Below, piece after piece: positions 1 through 7,150 of a stretch of 64,000 bases of DNA; positions within the stretch are counted from its first letter, which is position 1, and each line of letters starts with the position of its first letter. The translations under genes and the position numbers were made by a program. Origin of the DNA: JAOPZW01 sp963803375. GTDB taxonomy: Bacteria; Actinomycetota; Thermoleophilia; Solirubrobacterales; Solirubrobacteraceae. The notes under the pieces were generated by a model, which searched no databases, had not been told where the DNA came from, and worked only from the letters and a program-made list of their open reading frames with translations. The stretch lies in NCBI GenBank assembly GCA_963803375.1, contig CAWDMB010000014.1, forward strand, positions 1 to 64,000. The letters run 5' to 3'.

Positions 1-157
1 TGACGTGCGATCGGCATCCGTTGCGGGGTGCGAGTGGCGGCCGCGCCGCGTCACACGGGGATCGCGATAATGCTTCGAGCACCCAATCTCGGCGCGCTCG
101 ATCTAAGTGGTGCCCGCCGCAACGCCGTCGCATTCAGGCGGCAACAGGGAGCGCTGA

Positions 158-358
158 GGTTGCTCGTGTGCGCTCGCCGAGGCGGTCGGCGACTCCGACA
201 CCGCGAAGCTCGCCCGCAGCATCCGGCGAGACGAGGAGCGCATGGCGCGCTTTCTCGAGCGCCTGATCCCGACGCTGACGAGGGCGGTGAGCCAGGCGGA
301 GATCCCCGCGGCCGAGCGGCGAACCAACGGGCGACGACGCCCGCGCCGCGGTCGCTGA
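158..358 (+). pseudogene. C-terminal remnant of a ferritin-like (DUF892-type) protein
   Basis: One frame reads about 66 codons to a TGA at 356-358 and gives a helical segment containing RRDEERMARFLERLIP followed by a basic tail. This resembles the last helix of YciE/DUF892 ferritin-like proteins. The frame is closed by a TGA at 155-157 and has no plausible start, and no other frame in bases 1-157 continues the domain, so it reads as a decayed 3' end. The family assignment rests on the general helix pattern only. Confidence 0.3.
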
Positions 359-368
359 GGCCACGCGG

Positions 369-782
369 GTGCATGGTCGCTGTGTCGGCGTGCCTGCGCT
401 GGTCGCGCTCGCGCTGGTCAGCACGGGTTGCGGGCGCGAGGGCGACCGCAATCGCGTTGGCGCATTGACCGAGAGCTTCCTGACCGCGGTGCAGCAGCAC
501 GACGGGAGCACCGCCTGCGCCGCTCTGAGCAACGAGACGGTCAAGCAACTCGAAAGCCAGGAAGGGAAGCGATGCGCGAGGGCTGTGACGTCGTTGCACG
601 TCTCACCCAGCCGCGTGCGGCGCGTGCAGGTCTACCTCGTCAATGCCAAGGTCGACCTCAACGACGGCGAGAGCGCGTTCCTCTCGCGTACGCGCGACGG
701 CTGGCGGTTGTCGGCCGTGGGCTGCCGGCCGACCGGCGGCAAGCCGGCCGACCGTCCCTTCGAGTGCGAGGTCACGGCCTGA
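369..782 (+). CDS. putative lipoprotein, 137 aa
   Basis: The N-terminus is a lipoprotein signal: MHGR, a hydrophobic stretch and the lipobox LVSTGC, with the lipidated Cys near residue 21. The mature part is about 115 aa with four further cysteines (CAALS, RCARAV, VGCRP, FECEV), which could form two disulfides outside the membrane. The region around VNAKVDLNDGESAFLSRTRDGW resembles the ligand-free NTF2-like or DUF4878-like lipoproteins common in actinobacteria, but I cannot assign a function. Its stop codon overlaps the start of the following micro-protein gene, so the two are probably translationally coupled. Confidence 0.75.
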   Translation: MHGRCVGVPALVALALVSTGCGREGDRNRVGALTESFLTAVQQHDGSTACAALSNETVKQLESQEGKRCARAVTSLHVSPSRVRRVQVYLVNAKVDLNDGESAFLSRTRDGWRLSAVGCRPTGGKPADRPFECEVTA

Positions 783-865
783 TGCGCGCCATGTTCATCG
801 CGTACCTCGTGGGCCTGATCGCCGGCCTGGCGTACTTCATCGCGCTCGGGCTGCTGCAGCTGTAG
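782..865 (+). CDS. 27-residue single-pass membrane micro-protein
   Basis: An ATG overlaps the TGA of the upstream lipoprotein gene (ATGA arrangement). It opens a 27-codon frame encoding MRAMFIAYLVGLIAGLAYFI followed by ALGLLQL, which is almost entirely one transmembrane helix. The exact stop-start overlap and the clean hydrophobic profile argue for a real translated product rather than a chance frame. Such micro-proteins often sit beside a partner in the membrane; here the partner would be the lipoprotein. No known family is assigned. Confidence 0.55.
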   Translation: MRAMFIAYLVGLIAGLAYFIALGLLQL

Positions 866-1091
866 GCCACCAATGCCACGCTTCATCCGCGACAACGGCC
901 CGAGCCTCTTCTTCGCTGCGATGAGTCCGTCGGCCCGTGAGACCCTTGGGCGCGTGCCTATGACTATGCGCCGAGCGCCCAGGCGCGAGAGCTCGTGGAG
1001 CGCGCGTTCGGCCAGGGGCCCAATTCGGGGCCGAAACTGAGCGAAACCGAGCGCCACGGGGAGCATGCAAACCCGCTTGGCGACAGCGATC
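866..1091. other. intergenic stretch with weak coding signal
   Basis: This holds a 55-codon frame at 873-1040 that begins MPRFIRDNGPSLFFAA. That start is reminiscent of the N-terminus of small actinobacterial membrane proteins (RFxRENGLSL type), but the frame loses hydrophobicity after about 20 codons, so it may be a decayed fragment. No promoter or terminator is obvious. Confidence 0.25.
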
Positions 1092-1173
1092 GCGCCGGTA
1101 CGCCATCGGACGCGCACAGCTGCGGGCCTTGTGGGCCTCATGGCCAGTGGAGGTTCGAGTCCTCTTCGGCGCA
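1092..1173 (+). tRNA. degenerate type II tRNA, Leu-like
   Basis: A 7-bp acceptor stem (GCGCCGG with TCGGCGC, one G-U pair) closes an 82-nt unit. It contains a canonical T arm (GGAGG TTCGAGT CCTCT) and a long variable arm (GGCC TCAT GGCC), which places it in the Leu/Ser/Tyr class. The T-arm junction resembles tRNA-Leu. The D arm is shortened to a 3-bp stem (CGC/GCG). The anticodon stem CACAG/TTGTG encloses nine bases instead of seven, so no normal anticodon can be read. CCA is not fully encoded. It is either a decaying tRNA-Leu copy or a tRNA-like RNA. Confidence 0.4.
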
Positions 1174-1182
1174 CCTGGTGCA

Positions 1183-1202
1183 GACCCCGCGGTCGCGGGG
1201 TC
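1183..1202 (+). terminator. GC hairpin after the tRNA-like unit
   Basis: A perfect 8-bp stem, GACCCCGC with GCGGGGTC, has a 4-base loop and starts ten bases after the tRNA-like unit. There is no T tract, as is common for hairpins in this GC range. It may also serve the converging gene that ends at 1212. Confidence 0.4.
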
Positions 1203-1211
1203 CGCGCATCC

Positions 1212-1742
1212 TCAGCCGAGCGCGACCGGGGCCGGCGCCGCCGGCGCCGCGCGCTCGGAACCGCCGTCGCGCATCGAGACGAGCACGTCGGCCAGGGCGA
1301 GCGCCCGGGCGTGCCCCTCGGGCCCGAGTCGCCAGAGCTCCTTCGCGAGCTGCGCCGTGACGCGCTCGAGCTCGGGTGCCGACACGGGCACGGCGCCATT
1401 GGGCCGGGGGCCGACGAGCCGGCGCAGGCGCGGGCGGCGCGCGTGCAGCGCGACGAGCTCCTGCACGCAGCGCTCGGCGCGCGCGGCCTGCAGCGCCGGC
1501 GGCCCCGCGGTGCCCACGGCGTCCGACGCCAGGGGCAGGAGGTCCTGGCGCGCGGCGTCGTCGGCGACGTCGTTGTACGAGCGCAGGTAGGCCGCGATCG
1601 TCGCGCAGACGGACCGGGGATGGTCCGTGAACGGCTCGCCGGCGAGCATCGAGGCGAGCTCCATGACGCAGACGCCGTCGGTCGGCTCCGCGTGCTTGCC
1701 GCCGGCGAGGCGCACGGTCTGGTGACTGGGAGGCGTGGACAC
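1212..1742 (-). CDS. conserved hypothetical protein, 176 aa
   Basis: A GTG at 1742 gives VSTPPSHQTVRLAGGKHAEP followed by a segment DGVCVMELASMLAGEPFTDH. That pattern (a Cys-Met-Glu run and GEPFTDHP) recurs in a family of uncharacterised actinobacterial proteins as I remember it. The rest is helical, with no membrane segment and no recognised catalytic motif. The C-terminus is Ala/Pro-rich. It follows the LysR gene in the same orientation after a 142-bp gap, so co-regulation is possible but not shown. Confidence 0.6.
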   Translation of the reverse strand: MSTPPSHQTVRLAGGKHAEPTDGVCVMELASMLAGEPFTDHPRSVCATIAAYLRSYNDVADDAARQDLLPLASDAVGTAGPPALQAARAERCVQELVALHARRPRLRRLVGPRPNGAVPVSAPELERVTAQLAKELWRLGPEGHARALALADVLVSMRDGGSERAAPAAPAPVALG

Positions 1743-1884
1743 GGGTTGCTCCTCGAGCTCGAGCTGTCGGGAGTGGTTCCCCGCCGGTGCCGGTGCCAGA
1801 CGCAGGCCGTTCGCGTCCTGACCGATCCGGCGGCCGGCCGGGCCGGCCCGTGCGGACACCTCGGTCACCAGCTCGTGGCGTGCG

Positions 1885-2820
1885 TCAGGACGCGAGCGCG
1901 AGCGCGCGGCGGCGCCCGGCGAACTCCGCGCCGACCGCGACGAGGATGTCGAGCATCGCCTGCTTGGCCGGCGAGCAGAAGGAGCCCTCGAGCACGGCGG
2001 CGCTGATGCGCCGCGCGGGCGGGCGCGTGCCCAGCGAGCGCACGACGATGTCGTCGCGCACGCTGATGAGGGCGAGGTCCGGGATGAAGGACGCGCCCAC
2101 CCCCGCCGCCACGAAGCCCTGCGTCGCGAAGTAGTCGTCGGAATGGAAGGCGATGCGCGGCTCGAAGCCCGCGATCTGGCAGGAGCGCAGGAAGATCGGC
2201 GCGTCCGGGCAGCTTCCCGTGGTCCCCAGGATCCAGTTCTCATCGGCGAGCTCGGAGAGCTTGAGGCTGCGCTTGCGCGCGAGCGGATGGTGCACGGGGA
2301 GGGCGACGTACATCGGGTCGTCGAGGAGCGCGAGGCGTTCGATCCCGTCGGACGGCGGCGGTCGGAAGCCCGTCGTGATGTCGAGCGCCACGTCGACCTC
2401 GCCGCCTCGGAGCATCGCCATCGCGGGCTCGGGCTCGGCGGGCTCGAGGCTCAGCTCCACGGCGGGATGGCGGTCGCGGAAGCGGGCGATCGCCTCGGGC
2501 ATGATCGTGGCCCCCGCGCTCGGGAACGCGGCCAGGCGCAGGCGGCCGCCGCGCAGCCCGGCGATGGCATCGAGCTCCGCCTCGGCGTCGGCCAGGCGGG
2601 CGAGGATGACGTCGGCGTGCTCGACCAGCGCGCGCCCGGCGTCCGTCAGGCGGACGCCGCGCGCGTTGCGCTCGACGAGGACCGTGCCCGCCTCGCGCTC
2701 GAGCGCCGCGATCTGCTGGGACACGGCGGACTGGGTGTAGGCGAGCGCGTCGGCCGCGGCGGAGAACGACCCCCGAGCGGCGACCTCGCGCAGGACGCTC
2801 ATACGGCGGACGTCGAGCAT
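1885..2820 (-). CDS. LysR-family transcriptional regulator
   Basis: The 311-aa length is normal for the family. Residues 1-60 form the winged helix-turn-helix (GSFSAAADALAYTQSAVSQQ). Residues about 90-290 are the periplasmic-binding-protein-like effector domain, with the typical RLRLAAFPSAG start of the first lobe. The gene is transcribed divergently from the short GNAT-like gene at 2892, the classic LysR arrangement, so that gene is the first candidate target. The effector is unknown. Confidence 0.9.
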   Translation of the reverse strand: MLDVRRMSVLREVAARGSFSAAADALAYTQSAVSQQIAALEREAGTVLVERNARGVRLTDAGRALVEHADVILARLADAEAELDAIAGLRGGRLRLAAFPSAGATIMPEAIARFRDRHPAVELSLEPAEPEPAMAMLRGGEVDVALDITTGFRPPPSDGIERLALLDDPMYVALPVHHPLARKRSLKLSELADENWILGTTGSCPDAPIFLRSCQIAGFEPRIAFHSDDYFATQGFVAAGVGASFIPDLALISVRDDIVVRSLGTRPPARRISAAVLEGSFCSPAKQAMLDILVAVGAEFAGRRRALALAS

Positions 2821-2891
2821 TAGCGGACCTTATCATGAGTAGAGCCAAGGGTCATTTGTGCTCATATCACGCAGGTGGGACCCTGAACGTC
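2821..2891. promoter_or_regulatory. divergent promoter region of the LysR gene
   Basis: The 71-bp space between two divergent genes is visibly AT-richer than its surroundings. It contains an inverted pair ATGAG (2835-2839) and CTCAT (2861-2865), a plausible regulator site. This is inferred from position and symmetry only. Confidence 0.35.
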
Positions 2892-3236
2892 ATGAAGAGC
2901 ATGAACGCCCCCGCCCACACGACCGAAGACAGGATCGTCATCCGCACGGCGACCGGGGCCGACGCCGAGGCGCTGCGCCGCCTCGCGGAGCTCGACTCCT
3001 CGCGCGCCCTCGCCGGCCGCGTCCTCGTGGCCGAGACCGACGGCGCGCTGCGCGCCGCGACGTCGCTCGACGACGGCCGCGTCGTCGCCGACCCGTTCGT
3101 CCTGAGCGCCGGGATCACCGCCCTGCTGCAGACCCGCTCCAAGGTACTCCGCGGCACCCGCTCGCCGCGCAGCTCCGGCACGGGACGGCGCCTCCTGCGC
3201 GCGCTCACGGCCCGGCCCTCCCGCGCCTCCGCGTGA
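2892..3236 (+). CDS. short GNAT-like protein of unknown role, 114 aa
   Basis: The N-terminal half, IVIRTATGADAEALRRLAEL, is the first strand and helix of an acetyltransferase (GNAT) fold. It is followed by LVAETDGALRAATSLDDGRV and VADPF. The acetyl-CoA loop of a full GNAT enzyme is absent and the C-terminus is a basic, poorly ordered tail, so this is a half-domain protein. Similar short proteins are common in this class of actinobacteria. I chose the ATG at 2892; 2835 (in frame) and 2901 are alternatives. A purine-rich stretch at 2873-2880 could be the ribosome site. Confidence 0.55.
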   Translation: MKSMNAPAHTTEDRIVIRTATGADAEALRRLAELDSSRALAGRVLVAETDGALRAATSLDDGRVVADPFVLSAGITALLQTRSKVLRGTRSPRSSGTGRRLLRALTARPSRASA

Positions 3237-3640
3237 CGACCGCCGACCTCGCCCGCGGCCCACGGAGGCCGGGTCTCGCAGCGATGCTGTCGAGCGCGTC
3301 CTAGCGCCGCGCCGCGTACGCCATCCGGGGCCGCGGTGCGTCCTCGTCGAGCGCATCGGGGGCGACCGCGTCGACGTCGTCGGGCGGCCGCTCGTCGCGC
3401 TGCTCGACCTCTGGCCCGGGCTGCTGCGCCTGGGGACGTCCTAGTGGATCTTCTCGTGACGTTGGGCCGGAAACGGCGAGGCGCCGGCGCCGACTGGCGA
3501 GAGACGAACCCACCCGGCCCGCGAGCAATGGTGGAGCCATTGCCGCGACCGAGGACAAAGCCAGGCGGTGATCGGCGTCCGCCGTTTGCGGTCAAACGTT
3601 GCGAGAAGGCCCTGTCGATCAACGCGCCTCGGAGCGGGCG
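3237..3640. other. gene-poor stretch with a possible gene fragment and a hairpin
   Basis: No complete gene is seen. One plus frame ending TAG at 3442-3444 carries a protein-like segment, CVLVERIGGDRVDVVGRP and then LVALLDLWPGLLRLGTS, without a start; I do not recognise it. A perfect 7-bp inverted repeat, GCAATGG/CCATTGC, lies at 3525-3543. The stretch runs into the truncated transposase that follows, so part of it may be decayed insertion-sequence DNA. Confidence 0.3.
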
Positions 3641-4561
3641 TCGTGTCGGCTGACTGGCGGCTGTTCATCCCCGAGGAGTGGGACGAGCAGAGCGACTGGA
3701 ACGGCAGGCGGCGCGCGAGAGCGCACCTGCCCGAGGACGTGCATCACGTCGAGAAGTGGCGCCTGGCGCTGGAGATGATCGACGAGCTGCGCGCGTGGGG
3801 GCTCGAGCCGCCGGTCGTTCTCGGCGACGGCGCATACGGCGACATCACCGAGCTGCGCCGCGGCCTTGAGGAGCGCGAGATCGGCTATGTCCTCGACGTC
3901 AAGGGCGCCATCTCGGCCTACGTCGAGGAGGTCCGGCGCGAGCGCCCCGAGTGTCGGGGCGCGGGCGACCGCCGGGCGCCCGATACCGCGCCAAGCCCGC
4001 TTCGCTGCGCGCGCTGGCGCTGGCTGCCGGCAAGGACGCGGCGGTCGGGATCAGCTGGCGCGAGGGTACGCGCGGACGGATGCACTCACGGTTCTTGGCC
4101 CTGCGCGTGCACCCGGCGAACATCGAGTTGCGCCGCGTCGCCCACCAGACCGACGAGGAGCTGCCCGTCCGCTGGCTGTTGTGCGAGTGGCCCTCGGACG
4201 CCGACGAGCCGACCAAGTACTGGCTCTCCAACCTGCCCGCCGAAGCCCCGCTGCGTGAGCTCGTGCGGCTCGCGAAGCTGCGCTGGCACATCGAGCACGA
4301 CTACCGCGAGCTCAAGGACGCGCTCGGGCTCGACCACTTCGAAGGACGCTCCTGGCGCGGCTGGCACCACCACGTCACGCTCGCCTCGGCCGCGCACGCC
4401 TTCCTGACCGTCGAACGACGACGGCGCCCGCCACCCAGGGCGGCAGCCTGACGCTGTTCCAGCTGCTGCGCGAGCTACAGACCCTGCTCGCCTGCTGGAA
4501 CGGCACCTGCCCCACTTGCCGCAGCGCTGCGCCCACCACGCATCCACGGACCACTACCTAA
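3640..4561 (+). pseudogene. broken IS701-family transposase
   Basis: Three successive frames encode pieces of one DDE transposase. The first, to about 3955, contains DWRLFIPEEW and VVLGDGAYGDITELRRGLEE. The second, 3951-4451, contains GRGRPPGARYRAKPASL and LRWHIEHDYRELKDALGLDH. The third, to a TAA at 4559, contains LFQLLRELQTLLACWNGTC, the usual end of this family. The N-terminal third, with the first catalytic Asp, is missing. Two frameshifts plus the truncation make it inactive. It abuts the end of the asnB-like gene by only a few bases. No terminal repeats were found. Confidence 0.85.
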
Positions 4562-4565
4562 GAAA

Positions 4566-6338
4566 CTAAATGCCCTGCTCCTGCAGCCACAGCTCGAGCA
4601 GTCCCAGCTGCCACAGCGTGTTGCCCTCGAGCGTCGTGAGGTGCTCGTTGGGCGCGGCGAGCAGGCGGTCGACCCACGCGCGGTCGAAGAGCGAGCGCTC
4701 ACGGGCCGCGGGCGCGTGCAGCGCATCACGCACCAGCTCGAGGTAGGCGCCCTCGAGATGACTGAGTGCGGGGACGGGGAAGTAGCCCTTCGGGCGGTCG
4801 ATGACCTCGGCGGGCAGGACGCGCCGTGACGCGTCCTTGAGCACGCCCTTGCCGCCGTGCTCGAGCTTGAGCCCCGGCGGGCACGCGGCCGCGAGCTCGA
4901 CGAGGTCGTGGTCGAGGAACGGCGTGCGCGCCTCGAGCCCGAATGCCATCGTCATGTTGTCCACGCGCTTGACCGGGTCGTCGACGAGCATGATCTCGGT
5001 GTCGAGACGCAGGGCGCGGTCGATGGCGGTTCCGGCGCCGGGGCGCGCGAAATGCTCGGCGGCGAAGCGCCGGCTGACGTCGTCGTCGTCGTCGCCGGCG
5101 CCGAGCAGCTCGACCAGCCGCTCGTGCGGACGGTCGAAGAAGGCCGCGGCGTAGGCGTCGAGGCCGTCCCGCCCCGCGTCGCGCAGCGGCTGGTACCAGG
5201 AGTAGCCCGCGAAGACCTCGTCGGCGCCCTGGCCGCACTGCACGACCTTGACGTGGCGCGAGACCTCCTCGGAGAGCAGGTGGAAGGCGACGCAGTCGTG
5301 GGAGACCATCGGCTCGCTCATGGCGGCGATCGCCGCGCGCAGCGCCGGCAGCAGGCGCGCGTCGTCGACGCGGATCTGGCGGTGGTCGGTGCCGAAGCGC
5401 TCGGCCACGATGTCCGAGTAGCGAAACTCGTCGCCCTCGCGCCCGCCGATGGCCGGGAAGCCGACGCTGAAGGTCTGCAGTCCGGTCTGGCCGGCCTCGG
5501 CCAGCAGCGCGACGATCAGGCTCGAGTCCAGACCGCCGGACAGCAGCACGCCGACCGGCACGTCGGCAACCATCCGCCGGTCCACGGCGGTGCGCAGCGC
5601 GTCCAGGATCGCCTCCTGCCAGTCGCGCGCGGACCAGTCCGCGCGCGCCGGGTCGCGCGCGAAGGGCGGCGCCCAGTACTCCGTCGCGCGCTGCGTGCCG
5701 TCGGGCTCCACGGTCAGGACGGTCGCCGGCGGCAGCTTGCGGACGCCGGCGAGGACCGTTCGCGGCGCCGGTACCACGGAGTGCCAGCTGAGGTAGTGGT
5801 GCAGCGCCGTCCGGTCGATCGACGTGCCGACGTCGCCGCCGCGCAGCAGGGCGGGCAGCGTGGAGGCGAAGCGCAGGCGCCCCCGCCGCCGCGCGAGGTA
5901 CAGCGGCTTGATCCCCAGCCGGTCGCGCGCGAGCACGAGCCGCCCGCTGTCGCGCTCGGCCAGCGCGAAGGCGAACATGCCCTTGAAGCGCTCGACACAG
6001 CGCTCGCCCCAGCGACCGAAGGCCTTGAGCACGACCTCGGTGTCGCTGTCGGAGAAGAACCGCAGTCCTTCGGCCTCGAGCTCGCGGCGCAGCTCGCGGT
6101 GGTTGTAGATGCAGCCGTTGAACACGACGGCGAGGCCGAGCTCGGGGTCGACCATCGGCTGCGAGGCGCGCTCTGAGAGGTCGATGATCCGCAGCCGCCG
6201 GTGCCCGAGCGCGATGCCGTCGTGGGCCCAGGCGCCGCGGCCGTCCGGCCCGCGCGGCGCGAGCGCCTCGGCCATCCGGTCCACCGCACCGACATCGGCG
6301 CGGTCGCCGACCGCCAGCTCGCCGGCGATCCCGCACAT
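4566..6338 (-). CDS. asparagine-synthase-type amidotransferase, AsnO/NAGGN-like
   Basis: The protein is 590 aa. Met-Cys-Gly-Ile-Ala at the start gives the N-terminal nucleophile Cys of class II glutamine amidotransferases, which is why the second of two adjacent ATGs (6338) is preferred. The glutaminase domain spans about residues 1-200. The ATP-pyrophosphatase loop SGGLDSS lies near 264-270, with the synthetase domain to the end. Runs such as VVFNGCIYNHRELRRELEAE, PAPRTVLAGVRKLPPATV and MSEPMVSHD match what I know of N-acetylglutaminylglutamine amidotransferase (AsnO), which amidates a dipeptide osmolyte. It is third in an operon with a PuuD-type amidase and an ATP-grasp ligase. The true acceptor is unproven. 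Confidence 0.85.
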   Translation of the reverse strand: MCGIAGELAVGDRADVGAVDRMAEALAPRGPDGRGAWAHDGIALGHRRLRIIDLSERASQPMVDPELGLAVVFNGCIYNHRELRRELEAEGLRFFSDSDTEVVLKAFGRWGERCVERFKGMFAFALAERDSGRLVLARDRLGIKPLYLARRRGRLRFASTLPALLRGGDVGTSIDRTALHHYLSWHSVVPAPRTVLAGVRKLPPATVLTVEPDGTQRATEYWAPPFARDPARADWSARDWQEAILDALRTAVDRRMVADVPVGVLLSGGLDSSLIVALLAEAGQTGLQTFSVGFPAIGGREGDEFRYSDIVAERFGTDHRQIRVDDARLLPALRAAIAAMSEPMVSHDCVAFHLLSEEVSRHVKVVQCGQGADEVFAGYSWYQPLRDAGRDGLDAYAAAFFDRPHERLVELLGAGDDDDDVSRRFAAEHFARPGAGTAIDRALRLDTEIMLVDDPVKRVDNMTMAFGLEARTPFLDHDLVELAAACPPGLKLEHGGKGVLKDASRRVLPAEVIDRPKGYFPVPALSHLEGAYLELVRDALHAPAARERSLFDRAWVDRLLAAPNEHLTTLEGNTLWQLGLLELWLQEQGI

Positions 6339-7150
6339 CATGCCTGGAGCGAGCGCAGACCGGCGGCGGCGGGCGCCTCGGCGCGCCCGTCGCCGTCGCG
6401 TCGCTCCCGCGCCGCGGCCGCGCGCACGAGGGCGGCGAAGAGCGCCGCATGCGGCGTGTCGTGCACGAGCGACTCGGCATGCCACTGCACGCCGACGATC
6501 AAGTGCCGCGCGCGCCCCTCGACCGCCTCGATCACCCCGTCCGGCGACCAGGCCACCGCCCGCAGGCCGGTGCCCAGGCGCTCGATCCCCTGGTGATGGA
6601 ACGAGTTGACCAGGAGCTCCTCGGCTCCGAGCAGCGGCCGCAGCCGGCTCGCGCGGTCGATGCGCACCGCGTGGGTCGTCAGGCGCCCGGACGTCGTCTG
6701 GCGGTGCGCGACCGAGCCGTCGACGACGTCGGCCAGGTGCTGGACGAGCGTGCCGCCGCGCGAGACGTTGAGCAGCTGCATGCCCCGGCAGATGGCGAGG
6801 ACCGGGAGGCCCCGTGCCTGGGCGTGGCGCAGCAGAGCGAGCTCGAAGCGGTCGATCTCCGGGAACGTCGGCCCCAGCTCGCTGTGCGGGTGGGCGCCGT
6901 AGAACGAGGGGTCCAGGTCGGGGCCGCCCGAGATGCACAGGGCGCCCAGGCGCCCGAGCAGCGCGTCGATGGTCTCCGGGGCCACCGGCGGCAGCACGAC
7001 GGGGATCCCGCCCGCCTGCTCGACCGCCTCGGCGTAGGTCACGCCGACGGCCAGCTCGCGACGCGGCGGCTCGGCGTTCTGCGTCTGGTCGACGTCCTCG
7101 GGGAAGCGGACCTGCGAGGTCGACACGCCGATCAGCGGCGGCGCGCTCAC
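6338..7150 (-). CDS. class I glutamine amidotransferase, PuuD/gamma-glutamyl hydrolase family
   Basis: The protein is 270 aa. It has the nucleophile motif LAICRGMQLLNV (Cys near residue 120) and the His/Glu pair in GVQWHAES, giving the Cys-His-Glu triad of gamma-glutamyl-GABA hydrolases. ISGGPDLDPSFYG is a further family signature. The GTG at 7150 overlaps the stop of the ATP-grasp gene (GTGA), and its own stop overlaps the start of the amidotransferase gene, so the three are tightly coupled. In polyamine catabolism PuuD cleaves gamma-glutamyl amides. No other puu gene is nearby, so here it probably trims or salvages the product of the linked ligase. That role is inference. Confidence 0.85.
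   Translation of the reverse strand: MSAPPLIGVSTSQVRFPEDVDQTQNAEPPRRELAVGVTYAEAVEQAGGIPVVLPPVAPETIDALLGRLGALCISGGPDLDPSFYGAHPHSELGPTFPEIDRFELALLRHAQARGLPVLAICRGMQLLNVSRGGTLVQHLADVVDGSVAHRQTTSGRLTTHAVRIDRASRLRPLLGAEELLVNSFHHQGIERLGTGLRAVAWSPDGVIEAVEGRARHLIVGVQWHAESLVHDTPHAALFAALVRAAAARERRDGDGRAEAPAAAGLRSLQA

Noticed and set aside
3441..3668. 75-codon minus-strand frame before the IS701 remnant
   Set aside because: No start context, no motif, and it overlaps the beginning of the transposase remnant; it also contains a hairpin. Not convincing as a gene.
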